Shown here piece after piece: positions 62,038 to 64,000 of a stretch of DNA of 64,000 nucleotides (the first letter of the stretch is position 1; the number at the start of each line of letters is the position of its first letter). Below the pieces are notes generated by a model. It searched no databases and had not been told where the DNA came from. It was given only the letters and a program-made list of their open reading frames with translations. The position numbers and the translations under genes are program-made. The DNA lies in NCBI RefSeq assembly GCF_016584115.1, contig NZ_NRSK01000002.1, positions 62,001 to 126,000 on the forward strand. Direction: 5' to 3'. The stretch is from Ectothiorhodospira mobilis (GTDB lineage Bacteria > Pseudomonadota > Gammaproteobacteria > Ectothiorhodospirales > Ectothiorhodospiraceae).

Positions 62038-64000
62038 TCATGCCAGTTCCACCCCGGCCCGTTGGGCCAGATCCCGCAGCAACCCCAGGGCCCGGTCATG
62101 CTCGAATGCCGTCACGGCCCGGGTGAGATCGCTGCCGGCCCCCTCCCCCAGATGATGCTCCAGATAGCGCACGACGCGGGCCAGCGCCCCCTCCTCCACC
62201 CATTCCTGGTGCTGCAGGGCCCGGGCCAGTTCCGCCAGACCGGCCCGGCCCTGAGAGTCCCCCGGTGTTCCGGTGCCCTGGCCCACAGCCGCCGGAGGTT
62301 CAAGCTCCAGCCCCTCCAGGACCCTGCGGGCCTCCCGGATCGCCTGCCCCAGCGCGCTGCAGGTGGCGGCCTCCACCGCTTTCCCGGCGCGCAGTCGCGC
62401 ATCCGCGTTGGTGGCGATACGGGCGATGTCCACCGCACCCACCGTGCCCGCCAGCCCCTTCAGGGTATGGACCCGGCGCCGCAATGCGGCATCCTGCGGA
62501 GCCCCATGCCGTAGCGCCTCCCCGAGGTTGGCAAACTCGCCGGAGAGCTGCGACGCAAACCGGCGCAGCAGGGTCTGCTGAAAGACCGGATCCCGGTCGG
62601 CCAGGCGCAGCCCCCGGGCAAGGTCAAACCCCTCCAGGCGTTCGGGCAGGACCGGCTCCGGGGGTGGCGGAGCCTCCGCCCGGGACGGAGGTGCTGCAGG
62701 CAGGGCGTCGGCCTCCTTCCCCGGGGGCAGCCATTGGCGCAGGGTGTCATAGAACACGGGGGTGTCGATGGGCTTGCCCAGATGGGCACTGATCCCGGCC
62801 GCCCGGGCCTGCTCCCGGTGAGAGGCCATGACAGCGGCGGAGAGGGCAATCACCGGCAGATCCGGATGCCCCTCCCGGATGCGCCGGGTGGCCTCGAAGC
62901 CATCCATCACCGGCATCTGCAGATCCATGAGCACCAGATCGAAACGCCCCTTTTCCACCGCTTCCACGGCCTGGGCCCCGTCGTGCACCAGGGTGAAATC
63001 GGCCCCTGTGCGCTCCAGCAGATGGGCCACCACCTCGCGGTTGAGGGTGTTGTCCTCGGCCACCAGGATGGAGTGGCCCGACAGATCGGGGATCCGTCCC
63101 GGTTCCAGTCCCCTCTGGGTGGGGTCCATGCCGCCGGTGATCTCCATGAGGGCATCGAACAACCCGGAGGCGGTCACGGGCTTGCTGAGAAACCCCACCT
63201 CCCCCCGCAGGGCCTCGGGCAGTTCCTCCCGTTCATGGGCGCTGACCACGAGCATGTGCGGGGACCTGCCCGGCAATACCCCCCTGCGGTAACGCCGCTT
63301 CAGGTGCTTCAGGGCCTGCAACCCGTCCATCTCCCCGGGCATGCGCCAATCCAGGAGGACGAAATCAAAGGGCCGGCCTGCATGGGCCGCGGCCTCCACC
63401 CGGTCCACCGCCTCCCTGCCGCTGCCGGCTTCGGTCACGCGGAAACGGGCGTTCTCCAAAAGATCCCGCAGCACCAGCCGGGCCATGGCGTGATCATCCG
63501 CCACCAGCACATGCCCCCCGGGGATGCCCTGCAGGTCGTTCCCCGCGTCCTCCTCCACCTGCAGGGTGAGATCGAAGAAGAAACGGCTTCCCAGCCCCGG
63601 CGTGGACTCCAGCTCCAGCCGCCCGCCCATGGCCTCCACCAGACGACGGCTGATCACCAGCCCCAGGCCGCTGCCCCCATAACGGCGCGTGGTGGAGCTG
63701 TCGGCCTGGGAAAAGGCCCGGAACAGACGCGCCACCTGCTCCGGGGACATGCCCATACCCGTGTCCGACACCTCAAAGTGAAGCCGCCGGTGGTCCTTCG
63801 CGATCCCCCCTTCCAGGCAGCCGATCTCCACCAGCACATGGCCCGCTTCGGTGAACTTGATGGCGTTGCCGATCAGGTTGGTGAGGATCTGACCCAGGCG
63901 CAGGGAATCGGCGAACCAGCGGGCGGGCACATCGGGGCCGACACGGAAGATCAGTTCCAGCCCCTTGCGTCCTGCCTCGGCGCTGAAGAGGGTCTTGAGC
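62038..64000 (-). CDS. hybrid sensor kinase, C-terminal part (HATPase-REC-REC-HPt), cut by window edge
   Basis: The frame continues past the right edge, so the sensor and HisKA portions are missing. Visible in order are a HATPase (NLIGNAIKFTEAG, DTGMGMSPEQ, SGLGLVISRRL), a first receiver (HVLVADDHAMAR, Asp in VLLDWRMPG), a second receiver (SILVAEDNTLNRE, Asp in VLMDLQMPVMDG) and a C-terminal HPt with HTLKGLAGTVGA. This is the BarA/ArcB/EvgS-type internal phosphorelay. It converges with the diguanylate cyclase gene, 16 bases apart. Which regulator receives the phosphate cannot be told from this window. Confidence 0.88.
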   Translation of the reverse strand, partial: LKTLFSAEAGRKGLELIFRVGPDVPARWFADSLRLGQILTNLIGNAIKFTEAGHVLVEIGCLEGGIAKDHRRLHFEVSDTGMGMSPEQVARLFRAFSQADSSTTRRYGGSGLGLVISRRLVEAMGGRLELESTPGLGSRFFFDLTLQVEEDAGNDLQGIPGGHVLVADDHAMARLVLRDLLENARFRVTEAGSGREAVDRVEAAAHAGRPFDFVLLDWRMPGEMDGLQALKHLKRRYRRGVLPGRSPHMLVVSAHEREELPEALRGEVGFLSKPVTASGLFDALMEITGGMDPTQRGLEPGRIPDLSGHSILVAEDNTLNREVVAHLLERTGADFTLVHDGAQAVEAVEKGRFDLVLMDLQMPVMDGFEATRRIREGHPDLPVIALSAAVMASHREQARAAGISAHLGKPIDTPVFYDTLRQWLPPGKEADALPAAPPSRAEAPPPPEPVLPERLEGFDLARGLRLADRDPVFQQTLLRRFASQLSGEFANLGEALRHGAPQDAALRRRVHTLKGLAGTVGAVDIARIATNADARLRAGKAVEAATCSALGQAIREARRVLEGLELEPPAAVGQGTGTPGDSQGRAGLAELARALQHQEWVEEGALARVVRYLEHHLGEGAGSDLTRAVTAFEHDRALGLLRDLAQRAGVELA

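Overview
The window is a high-GC, gene-dense stretch of a gammaproteobacterial chromosome. Gene content and order (ettA, thrC-hom, surE-pcm-nlpD-rpoS, tesA/ybbA-ybbP, relA, recJ, alaC) fit a free-living, flagellated member of the Chromatiales/Ectothiorhodospiraceae type. The lineage is inferred from protein resemblance and gene order; no rRNA or tRNA gene is visible. Overlapping stop/start codons (ATGA, GTGA, TTGA, TGATG) are frequent, and several genes start with GTG or TTG.

Layout. 1-7.4 kb: edge of an M17 aminopeptidase, the YadGH ABC-2 transporter, a CHASE-PAS-GGDEF diguanylate cyclase, ettA, and DUF2721 and DUF815 genes. 7.4-10 kb: thrC and hom on the minus strand. 10-25.7 kb: one co-directional minus-strand signalling block, read cheY-cheA-cheW-mcp-cheR-cheD-mcp-cheB, then STAS, REC-PP2C-kinase, LOV hybrid histidine kinase, and REC-HD-GYP. 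A sigma-28-like promoter lies upstream of cheY. 25.9-31.5 kb: alaC, an Mth938-like gene, and the stationary-phase cluster surE-pcm-yqaA-nlpD-rpoS. 31.6-44.2 kb: a Smr-domain protein, an FNR-like regulator, the coupled TPR lipoprotein-YoaA-TsaB-TruD set, relA, ybbA-ybbP, tesA and a HAD phosphatase. 44.3-49.97 kb: cytochrome c', a b-type cytochrome, and an AttEFGH-like ABC operon. 50-55.3 kb: recJ with an uncharacterised partner, insertion-sequence debris, a RelE/RHH toxin-antitoxin pair, and ampG. 55.4-64 kb: a small secreted Cys-repeat protein, a DUF3617-lrgA-lrgB operon, a CocE hydrolase/ATP-grasp pair, a response-regulator diguanylate cyclase frameshifted at a G8 tract, and a BarA-like hybrid kinase cut by the right edge.

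How the genes work together. The strongest candidate for an unusual system is the tail of the chemotaxis operon. A STAS protein lies next to a REC-PP2C-HATPase protein in the style of the Pseudomonas HsbA/HsbR partner switch. They are followed by a histidine kinase whose PAS domain carries the LOV flavin-cysteine motif (blue light) and by a c-di-GMP phosphodiesterase of the HD-GYP type. This would link light, partner switching, c-di-GMP and flagellar taxis in one transcript. Two further diguanylate cyclases and a second hybrid kinase make the window rich in c-di-GMP and phosphorelay signalling. Other items worth following are YG(L/F)F repeats in CheA, a shared GE(I/V)ELF tail in an MCP and CheD, a four-cysteine insertion in threonine synthase, an AT-rich island inside nlpD just upstream of rpoS, and a secreted protein built from three C-x4-DDF-x3-C repeats.
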